In this document: piece by piece, positions 63,581 to 64,000 of the stretch
How the letters are laid out: the number at the start of each line of letters is the position of its first letter
Position numbering within the stretch: the first letter of the stretch is position 1
Assembly (NCBI GenBank): GCA_026005015.1
Contig: BPKG01000005.1
Span: 160,836-224,835 of the forward strand
Direction: 5' to 3'
Origin: Burkholderiales bacterium
GTDB lineage: Bacteria; Pseudomonadota; Gammaproteobacteria; Burkholderiales; UBA6910
DNA length: 64,000 nucleotides
The notes under the pieces: generated by a model
What the model saw: only the letters and a program-made list of their open reading frames with translations
Database searches by the model: none
Told to the model about the DNA's origin: nothing
Translations under genes and position numbers: made by a program

Positions 63581-64000
63581 GTGAGGTGGCTCATTTTGGT
63601 TTCGCTTCCTTTGCTCCTCATGGCGAGTTGCGCAACCCAGACTCAAATGGCGTTGGATGCCGAGGTGAGACGCCTGTGCGCCATCGACGGCGGCATCCGG
63701 GTCTACGAGCAGGTGAAGCTGCCGGCGGAGAGGTTTGATCAATACGGGCAGATCAAATTCTATCGTCCAACGCAAGGGGAGAACGCCTTGGGGCCGGAAT
63801 ATCTAGTCAAGAGCAGGACCCAATATTATCAGAGGGGGAATCCCGAAGTATGGAGAGACCATTATCAGATCCTTCGACGTTCGGACGGAAAGCTCCTAGG
63901 CGAAGCCGTTAGTTACTCCAGGCGGGGTGGTGACATTCCAGGGCCATGGCATAGTTCGTCATACGGATGCCCTAAAGAAGCGGGTGAAGTGACATTGATT
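63581..64000 (+). CDS. Lipoprotein, partial (cut by the window end)
   Basis: A lipoprotein of at least 140 residues; the stop is beyond the window. The signal peptide is short and hydrophobic (RWLILVSLPLLLMASCATQ) with lipobox LMASC, so the mature Cys is near residue 17. The mature part (LCAIDGGIRVYEQVKLP, PEYLVKSRTQYYQR, YQILRRSDGKLLGEA) looks like conserved small outer-membrane lipoproteins of unknown role. GTG 63581 has GGGAGG 8 bp upstream; an in-frame ATG at 63554 has no such site. Confidence 0.8.
   Translation, partial: MRWLILVSLPLLLMASCATQTQMALDAEVRRLCAIDGGIRVYEQVKLPAERFDQYGQIKFYRPTQGENALGPEYLVKSRTQYYQRGNPEVWRDHYQILRRSDGKLLGEAVSYSRRGGDIPGPWHSSSYGCPKEAGEVTLI

Overview
The window is a GC-rich chromosome segment of a proteobacterium. 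The complete liu leucine-degradation operon with a MerR-type LiuR, the class I PHA synthase, paired TldD/TldE, RlmJ, YjbQ and an NdvB-like glucan glucosyltransferase all fit a betaproteobacterium best; order and species cannot be fixed from sequence alone. I saw no rRNA, tRNA, CRISPR array, prophage or replication origin.

Left edge (1-5050, minus strand): a TRAP-transporter operon (dctQ, dctM, a GntR/UTRA regulator, aconitase X large and small subunits, dctP running off the window) that looks like uptake and dehydration of a small hydroxy acid or hydroxyproline-like compound. 5050-7790 is a scar: a YjbQ gene, a headless frameshifted UvrD-type helicase and an internally deleted ISL3-family transposase. 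Directly behind it (7834-11299) sits a tightly overlapping three-gene cassette led by a GHKL-type ATPase. Its partners are not recognised; it is the best candidate for an undescribed, possibly defensive, system.

11730-31700 is ordinary chromosome: DUF3014 protein, TldE/TldD, SDR, TetR plus YdjM-like membrane protein, infA behind an attenuator-like hairpin, LprI-like and ankyrin proteins, TonB-like protein, a graveyard of gene fragments (21358-22345), a sodium:solute symporter, an MscS channel, and two GH17-containing membrane proteins, one fused to a GT2 beta-glucan synthase.

31700-44860 carries a GST, a TGS GTPase, a MazG-like NTPase, RlmJ with an altered catalytic motif, UDG, a Mut7-C/DsrE pair, a NYN-LOTUS protein, a Tat-exported PhoX phosphatase, SPW-repeat membrane proteins, two MsrA proteins plus a decayed msrA copy, and DUF2061/DUF502 membrane proteins.

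44860-62850 is the metabolic core. On the minus strand liuR, a thioesterase, thiolase, DsbA-like isomerase, liuA, liuB, liuC, a membrane protein, liuD, liuE and a DUF1289 gene form one operon converting leucine or isovaleryl-CoA to acetyl-CoA and acetoacetate. Divergent from it, sharing a LiuR-type palindrome, are an MBL hydrolase, phaC, icmF (fused isobutyryl-CoA mutase, broken by eight single-base indels), an SDR dehydrogenase and an enoyl-CoA hydratase, suggesting that branched and short acyl-CoAs are channelled to PHA or central metabolism. The right edge has a small minus-strand gene with its own terminator, an AT-richer spacer and a partial lipoprotein gene.
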